Shown here: piece by piece, positions 1 through 12,900 of the stretch
Layout of the letters: the number at the start of each line of letters is the position of its first letter
Position numbering within the stretch: position 1 is the first letter of the stretch
Source: Nematostella vectensis
Lineage: Eukaryota > Cnidaria > Anthozoa > Actiniaria > Edwardsiidae
NCBI RefSeq assembly: GCF_932526225.1
Contig: NC_064043.1
Span: 13,888,085-13,948,084, forward strand
Length of the DNA stretch: 60,000 bases
Direction: 5' to 3'
Made by a program: the position numbers and the translations under genes
The notes under the pieces: generated by a model
The model's database searches: none
What the model was told of the DNA's origin: nothing
What the model saw: the letters and a program-made list of their open reading frames with translations, nothing else

Positions 1-84
1 GCTTGCTTGCAGAGAAAAAAAAGCAAAAGGTAATCTTTTGTAACAATATCTTCCCCACGGGGTAACAAATGTGGTTAGAAGCTT

Positions 85-735
85 TTAATTTTCACTTAGC
101 TTTATTTGCCAAAATCCACTATTTACGTCAAGCTTGGAAATTACTTTAGCGCCTGAAAGCTTTGCTAAGGTTTTATCAGTGGTGAACATTGGGTGAACTT
201 CCCTTTGCACCGCTTCATTTAATTTTACAAAATCTCCACAGATTCTCAACGATGACCCACCCTTCTTGGGAACGAAAACCATGGGGGAGCACCATTTAGT
301 TGGCTCATTTACCTTCTCAATAACTCCTAAGCTTTCCATTGGCTCTTTATCTCACTTTTCACTTTAGGGAGCAGTGGAATTGGGATTCGTCTGGTTGTAG
401 TGAGGTTATATGGTTCAATAGTCTCATCATCTTTAATGACATAGTCACCTTCGATACATCCTAATCCAGAAAATAGCTTGGGGAACTTCTTCTTGTAGGG
501 GATTTGGTTGAGGGACTCTGTTTCAACCGAATTTACTCTTGAGACAAGGCCTAGATGAATGTATGTCTTCCTTCCAAGAAGGGGCTGTTCCAATCCTGGC
601 ACAATGTAAATGTCTTCTTGACATAACTTATCACTGTGATCAGCTGTAAATTTGCCTATGCACCGCAGAGGTGTCTTACATGGGCCGAACAACTTCTTGT
701 CAGACTTCCTAAGACACAATGAGATCCTAACTATA
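85..735 (-). pseudogene. Ty3/gypsy retrotransposon fragment (protease-RT linker and start of RT)
   Basis: On the minus strand, about 735-327 encodes a linker with ...DIYIVPGLEQPLLGRKTYI and a stretch ending TTRRIPIPLLPKVKSEIK. The next segment (339-85) gives the start of a Ty3/gypsy reverse transcriptase: MESLGVIEKVNEPTKWCSP, then LRICGDFVKLN and KLDVNSGFWQIKL. The two parts are in different frames, so a frameshift lies near 335-345. The RT stops before the catalytic YxDD motif. The element is broken at both ends: the upstream side merges into a 39-bp minisatellite. Confidence 0.75.
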
Positions 736-1015
736 TACACCCTATGAGTACCGATGGTACAAAAAGTAAGGTTATACACCCTATGAGTACCGAAAGTACA
801 AAAAGTAAGGTTATACACCCTATGAGTACCGATGGTACAAAAAGTAAGGTTATACACCCTATGAGTACCGAAAGTACAAAAAGTAAGGTTATACACCCTG
901 TGAGTACCGATAGTACAAAAAGTAAGGTTATACACCCTTTGAGTACCGACAGTACAAAAAGTAAGGTTATACACCCTGTGAGTACCGATAGTACAAAAAG
1001 TAAGGTTATACACCC
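732..1015. repeat. 39-bp minisatellite, about 7 copies
   Basis: The unit contains ttatacaccctatgagtac, then cgatggtacaaaaagtaag, with periodic substitutions such as ggt/aag/agt. Because 39 is a multiple of three the array stays open in several frames and produces artificial ORFs on both strands. It sits exactly between the minus-strand gypsy fragment and the plus-strand DIRS-like fragment. Two further diverged copies lie at 2553-2630. Confidence 0.9.
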
Positions 1016-1017
1016 TG

Positions 1018-1841
1018 CTTTCAGGCTCATCCCTATAAGACCCGATGATTATAGCCTACTAGGTATTAATTGGAAGGGTAATTACTATAACGATCGGTGC
1101 ATGCCTATGGGTTGCTCCAGCTCATGCAAAACCTTTTAAACTTTCAGCACAGTACTTGAGTGGATTGCAAGAAACAAACTTAGCATCCCACATATTACTC
1201 ATCTGTTGGATGACTTTCTTATTGTGGCTCCTTCCTTTGCATTATGCCAGAAGCAGTTAAGCATATTTCTTGACACTTGCTCTTATCTTGGCGTTCCCAT
1301 TGCACAAGACAAGACATGCGGTCCATCAACCACTCTTTCATTCTTGGGAATTGAACTTGACACAGTTGAAATGTCGGCTAGGTTGCCAGTTGACAAGGTT
1401 GAAAAAAACCTCTGCAAATTCAGCATTTAACTAGGTTACAGGATGACAACACTTCACTCCATGCTTTCAAGCTCACATTCGTCAAATTCAAGCATGCATT
1501 TAACAAAACCCCCTTCTCTTTAATTCTCAAACGGCAAACTACTTGCTGCCCGTTGGGAAGCTTTGGCTCAGTATCTGAATATTAGAGATAAACGCCCTGG
1601 GGCCCTTTTCTTGACCTCCAATGGAGTGCCTGTCTCTAGGAATAATTTTGTCAACTTTCTCTCGGAGGTTTTCAAGCAGTGTGGACTTGATTCCTCCAGG
1701 TTTAAGGGCCATTGTTTTCGTATCGGTGCTGCTACGCATGCAGCAGGACTGGGGTGGTATGATGCCCAGATCAGAGCGATGGGTCGGTGGAAATCAAATG
1801 CATTTTTCAAGTACATCCGTATCTCTTCATTCTCTCATTAA
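1018..1841 (+). pseudogene. DIRS-like retroelement fragment (RT plus tyrosine recombinase)
   Basis: About 1018-1430 encodes a reverse transcriptase of DIRS type: AFRLIPIRPDDYSLLGINW, CMPMGCSSSC, then LLDDFLIVAPS as catalytic motif and LGIELDT. One in-frame TAA at 1137 interrupts it. About 1433-1841 encodes the C-terminal part of a tyrosine recombinase: ALAQYLNIRDKRPGALFLT, then GHCFRIGAATHAAGLGW, GRW and FFKYIR. These supply the HxxR, W and terminal Tyr of that family. A one-base frameshift lies near 1555. The RNase H and methyltransferase regions expected between RT and recombinase are missing, so this copy carries a large internal deletion. Confidence 0.78.
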
Positions 1842-2552
1842 CAGACATTTGGCTTCCAATTTCTCATGGAGTCCTTGGGTGTGGCTAGCAAGGGTCAGCC
1901 CCATCTCAGGGGCTTTGTGGAGCAATTGCTTATTTTCGCCTCACACTCCCATTCGCACAAATTTAAACAAACGTCAAGTTCAAGGTTATGGCTGTCAAGG
2001 GTCAGTCATTCTTCCTGGAACTCGATGAATTAGCAACCTCTCCAATTTCTCATAGAATTCTTGTTTCGAGCTGGCAAGGGTCAGCTCCCACCCATATAGA
2101 AATAGCTACCCGGGGATCGCTGTCAAGGGGCAGTCTACTCCCTTACCATTCGATTTAATTATACGGATATGTGAGATGTTTGCAATAAATCTTGGCACGG
2201 GCCAATATCATTGCAATTACGTTTTATGTAGTGTTTATTTCCTTGGGTTCTCGTGTTGCACATGCCTGTGGTGGGGCGGCTCGTTTCCTTTGTCACTCGC
2301 TTTTGGCGTCTATGTTGCCCTCACCTTTACTGGGCCATTTCTATTAGCTTTTGCGAATTTATTTGTCATTAGAGACAACACTAGTTTATTATCTGAGTTG
2401 TATTGTTAATCAGTAATAAACTGATTAAAGCGGCTATGAGGTCAAACTCCCAGCCAGATTCAAACAAATTATCGCTGTAGTTCTTGCCCAGTTAACAGAG
2501 CTCAGGATGTGCATCACCTTTTAGGTTATTGACGCTTGTGGGAGAAGGCATA
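1842..2552 (+). mobile_element. Probable 3' flank of the DIRS-like element
   Basis: There is no recognised protein. Four imperfect copies of a motif around caagggtcag (near 1889, 1997, 2074 and 2127, each preceded by gct-nn) suggest 3' terminal repeat structure of the element. A 77-codon hydrophobic frame at 2176-2409 (LSLAFGVYVALTF, then PFLLAFANLFV) has no recognisable family and is probably chance. Confidence 0.35.
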
Positions 2553-2630
2553 AAGTAAGGTTATACACCCTGTGAGTACCGATAGTACAAAAAGTAAGTT
2601 TATACACCCTGCGAGTACCGATAATGCAAA
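2553..2630. repeat. Two more copies of the 39-bp minisatellite
   Basis: The same unit as at 732-1015 (taaggttatacaccctgtga, then gtaccgatagtac) recurs twice with more divergence. Its reappearance on the far side of the DIRS-like fragment suggests the repeat belonged to a larger composite, or that the DIRS fragment lies within an expanded array. Confidence 0.8.
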
Positions 2631-2924
2631 AAGTAAACAGGAAGTTCCCTTTCAAAGTACGTCTATTATTGACACTAAAATTAATATATCTTAACATAGA
2701 AAAGGAGATATATATTACCGTTTATATTCATCAATATTCGTTGAATTAACGCGAGTTTGGACAAAATAGGTTTGTTCATTTAGGAGATTGACACGAACAG
2801 GTCTTGTCACTTAGCCTCTTTTCAATTTTATTTATTTTCATTATATTCATTAGACTTATTAATAATTTTATCTTATAAAATTAGTACGTCTACTAAATTG
2901 TCTCCATTTCACTGCAAAAAAACG

Positions 2925-3195
2925 AACGCAAATAGATATATCCTCTATTGTCGAGTAGTCTGTGGCGTCCTCAGCGAAAAATGCAAAGAAGGGGGCGTTG
3001 TTGCACATCTCAACTAATGATCCTCGCAGCAAACTAGAGCAGATGTCAATAAGCTCGTTCTGTATGCCAGGCGAAGTATACTTTAGTATTATTTGCGCCT
3101 TTTAAGTGACTCTCAAAATAGGATCAGTCTTGGCGCGTAGCAAGGCCATGAAATTGCTCCTTTCTTCTATACCGCAAACAGAACAAACGAAAGCA
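2925..3195 (-). pseudogene. hAT-like transposase fragment (DUF4371 type)
   Basis: The minus strand of about 3095-2930 is open for about 55 codons and reads KYTSPGIQNELIDICSSLL, then NNAPFFAFFAEDATDYSTIE. This is the hallmark stretch of DUF4371/ZMYM-like hAT-derived transposases (KYTSPxIQNELI ... FFxxxADEATDxS). Upstream (about 3185-3110) another frame gives a piece like NFMALLRAKTDP, which precedes it in that family. Frames are broken and both ends are missing. The 2631-2924 interval on its left is AT-rich and holds nothing recognisable. Confidence 0.6.
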
Positions 3196-3204
3196 TTCTG
3201 CCGA

Positions 3205-3935
3205 TAAAAACTTTTGTATTTACCTTAACCACACTTATCCATGCCAGGTTCAAGAGAGTCTATATATTCAATAACCTATACTACTTCATCTCGACAAATC
3301 CCTTTAAGGTTGAGTCATCGTCTTTCGGTTTCCCATTTAGAGTTAAAAACAACACTCCCAATCCGTAGTTCTGTACTGTACCAATTGCCAGGGTTTCTTG
3401 AATGCTTTCGCCTTTTATAAGTTCACCTCTCTTAATTAAGGCATGAAGTTAACCTTAGAAGACTGTATTAACATTTGTCTATTTCCACAATGTTTTAAAG
3501 TACTATAACTGTATAAGTTTGTTTAGCAAACGACGAGTAAATTGAAAAAAATTCTTTACGCGCGCGTTGTTCCCACTTTGGCGCCTTTCAATTTTCGACC
3601 AATCAGAGAGCGAGTAACAGCAAACGCCGGTAAATCACAGGAATCCCATCATGACCACGAAAGCTTTATTGTATAGCTATGACTATGGGGCTCCGCAGGG
3701 GCTCCGCTAAAAATTATGCTTGTTTTGCGCAATTATGCCAGAAATTATGCTAGCATAATCGACTCGTCCCTAATCGATGCTTAAAAGCAACGATCTCCAC
3801 AGGGGGCTCGGTCAAATTTTCGAGAGTGTGGGCTCGTTATACTCTTTCGGATGCCATTTGACAACGAGTGTCAAAGTTAAAAGAAAGGAAAAGAGGAAAG
3901 AAGAGGAAAAACATTCATGGTTTGCAAAGCGCATC
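3205..3935 (+). promoter_or_regulatory. Upstream region and presumed 5' end of the receptor gene
   Basis: No coding sequence was recognised. Next to the start codon there is a purine-rich tract (3877-3905) that would be leader sequence if transcription starts upstream. An inverted CCAAT-like motif context (gaccaatcagag) lies near 3597, about 340 bp before the ATG. A similar motif also occurs inside repeats elsewhere in the window, so it is weak evidence. A GC-rich patch with acgcgcgcg lies near 3558, and gctccgc motifs (3688-3711) resemble the ends of the R repeats. No TATA box is convincing. Confidence 0.3.
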
Positions 3936-3984
3936 ATGGCGTGGTCGTTGCTGTTACTGCTTCTGAAAGTTCTGTTAATTCAAG
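3936..3984 (+). CDS. Exon 1: signal peptide
   Basis: The ATG at 3936 (context catcATGG) opens a short leader: MAWS followed by six leucines, then KVLLIQ, a typical signal-peptide hydrophobic core. The exon ends in phase 1 at CAAG before a GTGATA donor. An in-frame upstream ATG at 3777 would add 53 residues, including a very basic and acidic KRKEKRKEEE stretch, and would bury the leader, so I prefer 3936. Reading on past the donor meets a stop within 12 codons. That fits an intron starting here. Confidence 0.8.
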
Positions 3985-6900
3985 GTGATACTGTGGGTTC
4001 TACTTGTTTGTCTTGATTTTCATTTATTCTGTGATATTGTAGTTTCTAAATGTGCTTTTTCGTTTGTCTTGAATTTCATTTCTAGTTTTTCTATACTCTA
4101 GGAGTAGTCTCACTGTCCTGTGAATTCAACAAGGATTTTTGTGGATGGCACCATCCAGTAAATGCCACGGATAAATGGATCTTGATTTCAGAACAGCACG
4201 GTAAGCGAGCAATCATGTTTTAAGCCAGGATGTTTTCACCATAAATGGTTCGCAAGCTAAACAGACATAAAAGTTTTGCAATCGGGCAAATTAAAAACCC
4301 AAACGGATTAAAAACATAAAGCAAATCAAAAGAAGCAAAATCGCTAAACAGCACTTAAAATCGCAAACGGTGAAAATAAAAACGAAAAAGGAAGAAAGAA
4401 AAAAAAACAAAGACAAAAACACTGTGGCACCTCCTCGGCATCCAAACTTATGAGATATCCGTGCAACACTTTAAATTACTACCATCTTCTTTATTGAGCA
4501 TCTTTACATAAAGACATCAAATCTGAAATTTCTTTGGTCCTTGGGATTTAGCAACATGGTAAGCACTGTTTTCAATGCTCACACACGATCATAGACCCAT
4601 CCAAGGGGGAGGGGCCCGATCATAGACCCATCCAAGGGGGAACACACGATCATAGACCCATCCAAGGGGGGAGGGGCACTATCAAAGACCCATCCAAGGG
4701 GGGAGGGGCACGATCATAGACCCATCCAAGGGGAGATACACGATCATAGACCCATCCAAGGGGAGACACACGATCATAGACCCATCAAAGGGGAGACACA
4801 CGATCATAGACCCATCCAAGGGGGGAGGGGCACGATCATAGACCCATCCAAGGGGGGACACACGATCATAGACCCATCCAATGGGGGAGGGGCACGATCA
4901 TAGACCCATCCAAGGGGGGAGGGGCACGATCATAGACCCATCCAAGGAGGGAGGGGCACGATCATAGACCCATCCAATGGGGGAGAGGCACGATATAGAC
5001 CCATCCAAGGGGGAAGGGGCACGATCATAGACCCATCCAAGGGGGTAGGGGCACGATCATAGCTCCATCCAAGGGGGGAGGGGCACGATCATAGACCCAT
5101 CCAATGGGGGAGGGGCACGATCATAGACCCATTCAAGGGGGAGGGGCACGATCATAGACCAGTGCCGTACATTACTATTTTTGGTTATATCGATTTACCT
5201 ACTTATTATGCAAATATTCAAAATGGCCGCGCGGAGTTTGAAACTTGAATTTGTGTTGTTAGCGAGACGTCGCATCGCAAAAAGCGACCAAAACAGCAAA
5301 ATATCCTGCTCTATACCAAGTTTGATATTTGATTGATGAGTTCCTGTGCTCGAAAGTAAAATATCGTTTGGGAAACCTTTTCAAATTGAGCGCCTTTATT
5401 GGAGACTGCCGTAATGTTTACGTTTAGAAAAAGAGAAATATGAGTGTGATGGACCAAATTCTACGGCTTAGAACCTTGACAGGACTAAACTAGGATAAAT
5501 GAGGATCATGGCATACTAAAACAATTTTAACCACAAGCCGAAACGAGTGCCCACAGGGTATGGTGAAAGTTGAGGAGAGCGGAGGTTGAATTGTGAGGAC
5601 GAAAGTGCGAGTCAAGGCCAAACGTCTATACAACAGGGAAAAATCGCCGAAGAATAGGTATGAAAATTAGTGTCAACATTTAGCCGAAAAGCATTTTACC
5701 CTACCCTTGTCTCTCGGGGGTTCGCTTCTTATCATTCTTTAGCTAAATGCCTTGCCCTGCGACCACCACAACAACATGGGGGGGGGGGGGGGGGCACTCT
5801 AGCTGTAAACATGACTGTTGGTTCCGACAGATACGAACATTTTATGCCCCCAAAAGAATGGAACCGCGCCACCCCTAAGAATATACCAGCATCTGAACTC
5901 TATACCCAAAACTCCACCAAGAATAGATAGCCCCCCCCTTTCCCCGAAAAAAGTAACCCAAATCTGAGTTCTATTCGTAAATCATACAAAAGCTTGAAAC
6001 TTGCCAGTCCCGTAAAAAAGTTTTAGAAGGAAAATTTGCTTATCAAATTTAATTTATTTTTATTCCCTTTTATAAAAAAAAACTCTATCCTCCTCACCTC
6101 CAAGGCCCTAGTCATCAAACCCGGTACAATTTTACTTCCTTGTCTTTGCACCTTGTGTGAGCACACCACATGTGACATGCCCTCAGTCATCACAACCTCA
6201 CTCCCCTTACCATGCATTTCTCAACCTTTAATTTTACACTCTATGCCTTTTCCTATTTGTCTGCACACATCATAAAATAGCCCTCTTTGTGCATATAATA
6301 GAGACTGGCGAGAAAAAAAATAAACCTGAAGTATCACCAAATATGAATGGATATTTTCCATATGATATCTGCTCTAGTGAAGCTTGGAGCCTCTGGTACC
6401 CAGGGTATGACTATACTCCCATTCTCCTATTATCTCCAAGCCTAGTAATCAAACATGGTACAAGTTTACTTTATCTTCACAACCATTGTCAGCACCCCCA
6501 ATTGGACATACCCTTAGTCACTACCCCTTTGCCCTTACCATGCCTTTTCCTCACCCTAGTTTACACTTTATGCCTTTTTCCATTTGTCTGCACACACAAT
6601 GAAATACCCCCTCAATGGCTCTAACTTGGTGTTAGAACCTGTGTATTAAGCACGATTTGTGTCACAAAACTTTCTTTTTTTGATAAAATGAATCATGATG
6701 AAAACAGAGCTGGATACAATGAAGTCCTTTGGGGATGGTTCTGACACCGAGGTATACATACACCCCTCATTGAATAAGCACATTACATAGCCCCTTAAAC
6801 AAGTGCCCCCTCTAGAATCCATTTATAAAAATAAGCCAAAATGTGAGCATTTGTGGTAAGGACTTTTTTTTACAACGAGTAATAGCAAACTAATGCAGCA

Positions 6901-9900
6901 ATGAATAATGACTGCCATCCCTGAGATTTACTGATCCTAGCAAATCTATTTATTCCAGGATCAAATATAAACATTTAAACAGTACTTTCATGTAGTGTCT
7001 TTAAATTGCATACAATAAACAGTGACTCGCGGCCAATCTGTATACGATTTAGCTTCATTTTTTTTAATAAGACTCGCTGCCATTCTGTATAAGATTCATT
7101 TTAGTTTCAATATCCCAGCTAAAATTTTTCTTGGAGTGTCTTCATTCCGAGTGCGAAAGCAAGATAAATCCAGGGAAATTTTGTGCATTTGTATGACTTG
7201 ATGAAACGTACAACTAGATAATTGGTGATCCATGTTATAGCCTGCTAGCAGTGGCTTACCCTTCCGCGTTCATTACAGTACGATTCGGTGAAGTCGTAAA
7301 AATAACCCTGCAAATGAGGTCTGTTGCCGATGAGAAACAACACAAATAGGATATATCTGACGCACTGAGTCAGTGAAATCCCTGCTTAAACAGATAAGAA
7401 GAAATCACTGCTAGCAGAGAGTTAAAAAGCGGCGTTCAACATGATTTTCCCGATTCGACGGAACCGCCATTTTGTTTTCCCACTCTGAGTTGAGGCGTGT
7501 CCGCGTGAGACTTGGCATAGTAATACTCATCTCTGATTGGTTAATCAGATTGTTTATCAAATATAACCAAAAATGGTAATGTTCCTCACTGTAGACCCAT
7601 CCAAGGGGGGTAGGGGCACGATCATAGCTCCATCCAAGGGGGAGGGGCACGATCATAGACCCATCCAATGGGGGAGGGGCACGATCATAGACCCATCCAA
7701 GGGGGGAAGGGCACGATCATAGACCCATCCAAGGGGGGTAGGGGCACGATCATAGCCCCATCCAAGGGTGGACACACGATCATAGCCCCATCCAAGGGGG
7801 AAGGGGCACTATCATAGACCCATCCAAGGGGGATACACGATCATAGACCCATCCAAGGGGGGAGGGGCACGATTATAGACCCATCCAAGGGGGAACGCAC
7901 TATGATAGACCCATCCAAGGGAGGGAAACACACGATCGCATTCCCATCCAAGGGGAACACACGATGATAGACCCCTTCAAGGGGGGGGACATACGATCAT
8001 AGATCCATCCAAGGATAGGGGAAACACGATCATAGACTTATCCAAGGGAGGGGAACACACGTTCGTATTCCCATCCAAGATGGGGGGGGGGCGATCATGG
8101 ACCCATGCAAGGGAGGGTACACGATCATAGATACATCAAAGGGGGGACACTGGATCATAGACCCATCAAAGGGGGGGCACTAGATCATAGAATTATCCAA
8201 GGGGGGACACACGATCATAGACCCATCCAATGGGGGATGCACGATCATGGACCCCTGTAAGGGGGCACACGATCATAGACCCATGGATGAGATTTATATA
8301 GGAGTCGCTGCCAGTGCCGTAACGTCTTTAGGGGCCGCAGGGGGAATGGGCCGTACCTTTGTACGCCTTTCACATCAAGTGCCCCCTTGTTAGTATTGTT
8401 AGTAAGCGCTCTTACTGGGGGTGGTCACTGGCAGAGAGTGTATTGCGTCCCCAGTGGTTCTTTTACGTCCCTTCGATTAAACACGAAGGTTCGGTATAAA
8501 AGGGCCTAAGCCCCGCCCCCATTTTCCAAATTGAGAGAAATTTCAATATGGCGGCCATTTTCGTTACAAGCCCAGTCAAGAAAGAATGCCCCCAAATCTA
8601 AAGATATGATATCAAACGAATAAACTATTCCCCAAATGAAAGAAAAGATATGTTTGATTTGTACTTCAAGCCTTTCTTGGCAGCGAGAAATGCATATTTG
8701 GCTTTGAATTCCTACATTTACGGCGCGATTTCAAATATCCCGCCTTTCCCATCTGCTTTGACAGAAAGTCAATTTGTCAAGATTTATCTTTATTATCCTT
8801 TTACCAAATTAATAGTTGATCAATACATTATTACCACAATCAGGCTTCGGCAACTAACCCCAGTTTCATAGGATATTTCACCGGCATCCAGGGAATGTGC
8901 AAGTGAAACTCTGATATTACATTATCTAGGGTGGTTATTACCTTGGGTCCTTTCTCTGGTGCCATCCTGCTGTTAGTACCAGATTTCTTGATCCAGAAGA
9001 TGAAGAAAGGCTAAGAGAATTTGTCAACTTACCCTCACCCTGTCTGTCATTTATAAGTATACTCAACAGAGTACTAGGTACACCTGTTTGAATAGGGAGT
9101 ATAGTGCAGTCAACTTGATTTCTTGGAGAGCACTGGTCATTAGACCATTGTGCCCTCTTGCTAATTTATCAGATGCAGGGTTAAAAGTAGGGCTTAGTTA
9201 TGTCCCAATAAAATGCAACACTTACTATTTGACTGTACAAAACAAGGGAGTGGTATACAATAAAAGAAAGTATCTGTTTCGATATTTGTTTTTATAGTGC
9301 ATAACTGGCTCACAGAAACAGCAAATAACCCTTTGTACAATGTCCCAGCTTGTATACTTACACATATATGTACACCAAACAACTGAAGGGCTACTAAAGA
9401 AATGCCTGATATCTATCTAAGTGAGTTGGAGCCATAATTGAGTCTATCTTTCTACTTTTTAGATCAGAATGCACCTGTATAGTATTTTGTTCTTATCTTG
9501 CAATCTATGATGACTACAAATAATAACAATTGAATTAGCTATGTGTTTCTATTTGTCGAAAAAGGGTCTGGATCCTAAGTTTTATAAAAGGTTTACCCAA
9601 ACATATGTTTTATATTTATAAGTTAAATTATACAAAATAAAGACATGGCTTTTACTGTTTTCATTCAATGGATATCCTCCTTTATCTATACTTGCTTTTA
9701 CTGTAAGAATAAGAAGTCTTGAACTGAATGGATAAAATACAATGCATTTGGGTTTATTCAAAAGTATAATTTATTATGCAGTTTTTAAAATATGACGATA
9801 GCTAAACACTTCAGTAACACATAAATCAATTTTAAAGCAACGGAACATGTTTCCTTTATAAAAGGAATGTTTATGATTTAAAATCACAGGAAAAATGTAA

Positions 9901-12900
9901 GACTGTATATTTCTATGTATCTGCTTTTTCTTGAGGAATATATCTTGCTGATTATTCAGATGTCACTATGACTTGCTTCTTGGGTATAGCTAGGATGAAA
10001 TCATATAATTAGAAGTTATATATAATAGATTCAAATCCTGTTTTCTAAGTTTTAAAGATATGAAAAGTACATTTTAGGCATAAAAAACTCACCTTTTTCG
10101 AGGTTTGCAATCTGTTCATGCGTTTGCTAGTTTTTTTTCGTAAATCACGATGGTTTCGCAGCTTTATTTCTACTGAGTTTCCTTATTTACACATTCTATC
10201 GGGCTGGAAGGTAGAATTGGCATTTTTATAAATCAGGAAGCGCTTTGAAACCTCTCCCCTCTGCATTTTGTACTTGATTTTTGCCGCCATCTTGAATTTG
10301 ATCCTCACTCCACGGCGGTTGATTGACAAATGAGCCGATGCTTCCCTGGGAAGCGGCCTTTTATACCGCGCCTTCGTGTTTAAGGTTAAGGCAGTGCAGC
10401 TTGAAGAGACAGGACCTCCGGTCTAGTGTCCAGGAAACACAAGAGAATAACTCAACTCACTTGTAACACAAATTCGAATCAAGGCAGGAACCTGGAAAAA
10501 ATCCCCAGTCATAGGCCAGGACTGGAACCTTTTCCACAGCGTCGAGAATACACCACGGCACCCGTGCTTCTTTTCTTTAAAGTTATATGTAAATGGCCAT
10601 TAGGGGCGTGGCTGTGACCCCAGTCTCTGTAGCGTCACCCCCCCACCCCCACCCCTCTCCTTCCCGAGAGGGGCCCTTTACGGACACCGGATTGTTAATA
10701 GTGTTAAGAGCAACGGAAGCAATGTCGAAACACTACTAAAAATTGTCTGTACATAAGATTTAAACTAAATTATCACATCCCTCAGGTAACTACACGACCT
10801 TCTTTCGCAATGGGCAGCTAATTTACCCCAACTTCACGGGTCATGGAGATCTTGTCCTCTCCTATTACTTGTTCAGTAATAGTTATGAAAAAAATGAGGA
10901 GTTGAGGGTGAAGGTAGGAAATGCCACACTGCTGTCTGTATTCGACGAGAGCATTTATTGGCCTTTAAGTTGGAACTCATCTCGACTTCGGGTTGATGCT
11001 GATCGGGAAAAGGTGAGAAAAAAAAACCGCGAAGACATAATACTTTGAGTGCAATCCAATCTGTAATAGGTGTAATAGTGTGAAACTTCTATTGCGTTTA
11101 TAGGTCATTATCGAGGGAATAATTCGTAACAATGCAGTGTCAAGAATTGTGATTGACAGCATTAAGTTCTACGAGAAAAACGGTATGCCTGTGGTATTGT
11201 GAAGCACTTTTACCACACACCCTGGCATTCAAATACACGTACACACACCCTGACACGCAAGTACACGTACATGCACCCAGGCACGCATGTCCACGTACAC
11301 GCACCCAGACACGCAAATGCACGTACACGCACCCAGACACGCAAATACACGTACACGCACCAAGGCACGCAAATGCACGTACACGCAACCAGGCACGCAA
11401 ATGCACGTACACGCACCTGGGCACGCAAATGCACGTACACGCACCCAGACACGCAAAGGCACGTACACGCACACAAATACGCAAATGCACATACACACAC
11501 CCAGACACGCAAATGCACGTACACGCACCCAGGCATGCAAATGCACGTACACGCAACCAGGCACGCAAATTCACGTACACGCACCTGGGCACGCAAATGC
11601 ACGTACACGCACCCAGATACGCAAAGGCACGTACACGCACACAAATACGCAAATGCACATACACACACCCAGACACGCAAATGCACGTACACGCACCCAG
11701 GCATGCAAATGCACGTACACGCACCCAGACACGCAAATACATGTACACGCACCCAGACACGCAAATGCACGTACACGCACCCAGACACTCAAATGCACTT
11801 ACACGCAGCACGCACCCAGACACGCAGATGCACGTACACGCACCCAGTCACGCAGATAAACGTACACGCACCCAGACACGTAAATGCACGTACACGCACC
11901 CAGACACTCAAATGCACGTACACGCACCCAGACACGCAAATACACATACACGCACCCAGGTACGGAAATGCACGTACACGCACCCAGGCACGCAAATGCA
12001 CGTACACGCACCCAGACACTCAAATGTACGTACACGCACCAAGACACGCAAATGCATGTACAGGTAGATAGACACGCAAATGCACGTACACGTAGATAGA
12101 CAAGCAAATGCACGTACACGCACCTAGGCACACAAATGCACGTACACGTAGATAGATACGCAAATACACGTACACGCATGCAGACACGCAAATGCACAAA
12201 CACTCACGACACGTAAATGTACGTATACGCACCCAGACACTCAGATAGACACTCAAATGCAAGTACACGTAGATAGACAGGCAAATGCACGTACACGTAG
12301 ATAGACACGCAAATGCACGTACACGCAAATGCACGTACATGTAGATAGACACGCAAATGCACGCAAACGCACCCAGACAAGCAAATACACGTGCACACAG
12401 ATAGACACGCAAATACACGTACACGCACCCAGACATACAAATACACGTGCACACAGATAGACACGCAAATACACGTACACGCACCCAGACACGCAAATGC
12501 ACGTGGCGCACCCGGACACGCAAATACACGTTCACGCAACCAGACATACAAATACACGTACACACAGATAGACACACAAATGCACGTACACGCACCCAGA
12601 CACTCAAATGTACGTACACGCACCAAGACACGCAAATGCACGTGGCGCACCAAGACACGCATATGCACGTACACGCACCCAGAAACGCAAATACACGTGG
12701 CGCACCAAGACACGCATATGCACGTACACGCACCCAGACACGCAAATACATGTACACGCACCCAGACACGCAAATGCACGTACACGTAGATAGACAAGCA
12801 AATACACGTAGACACGCAAATGCACAAACACCCAGACACGCAAATGCACGTACACGCAGCCTGACACGCTAATACACGTACAAGCATCCAGACACGCAAA

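Noticed and set aside
2176-2409. Hydrophobic 77-codon frame as a membrane protein gene
   Set aside because: No homologous family recognised, no splice or promoter signal, and it lies in the DIRS-like flank.
3777-3935. Upstream in-frame ATG as the start of the receptor
   Set aside because: It would place a charged 53-residue segment before the hydrophobic leader; the ATG at 3936 gives a normal signal peptide. The upstream option cannot be fully excluded.
4586-8283. Regular repeats resembling a CRISPR array
   Set aside because: Units are contiguous without unique spacers, and the context is a eukaryotic intron.
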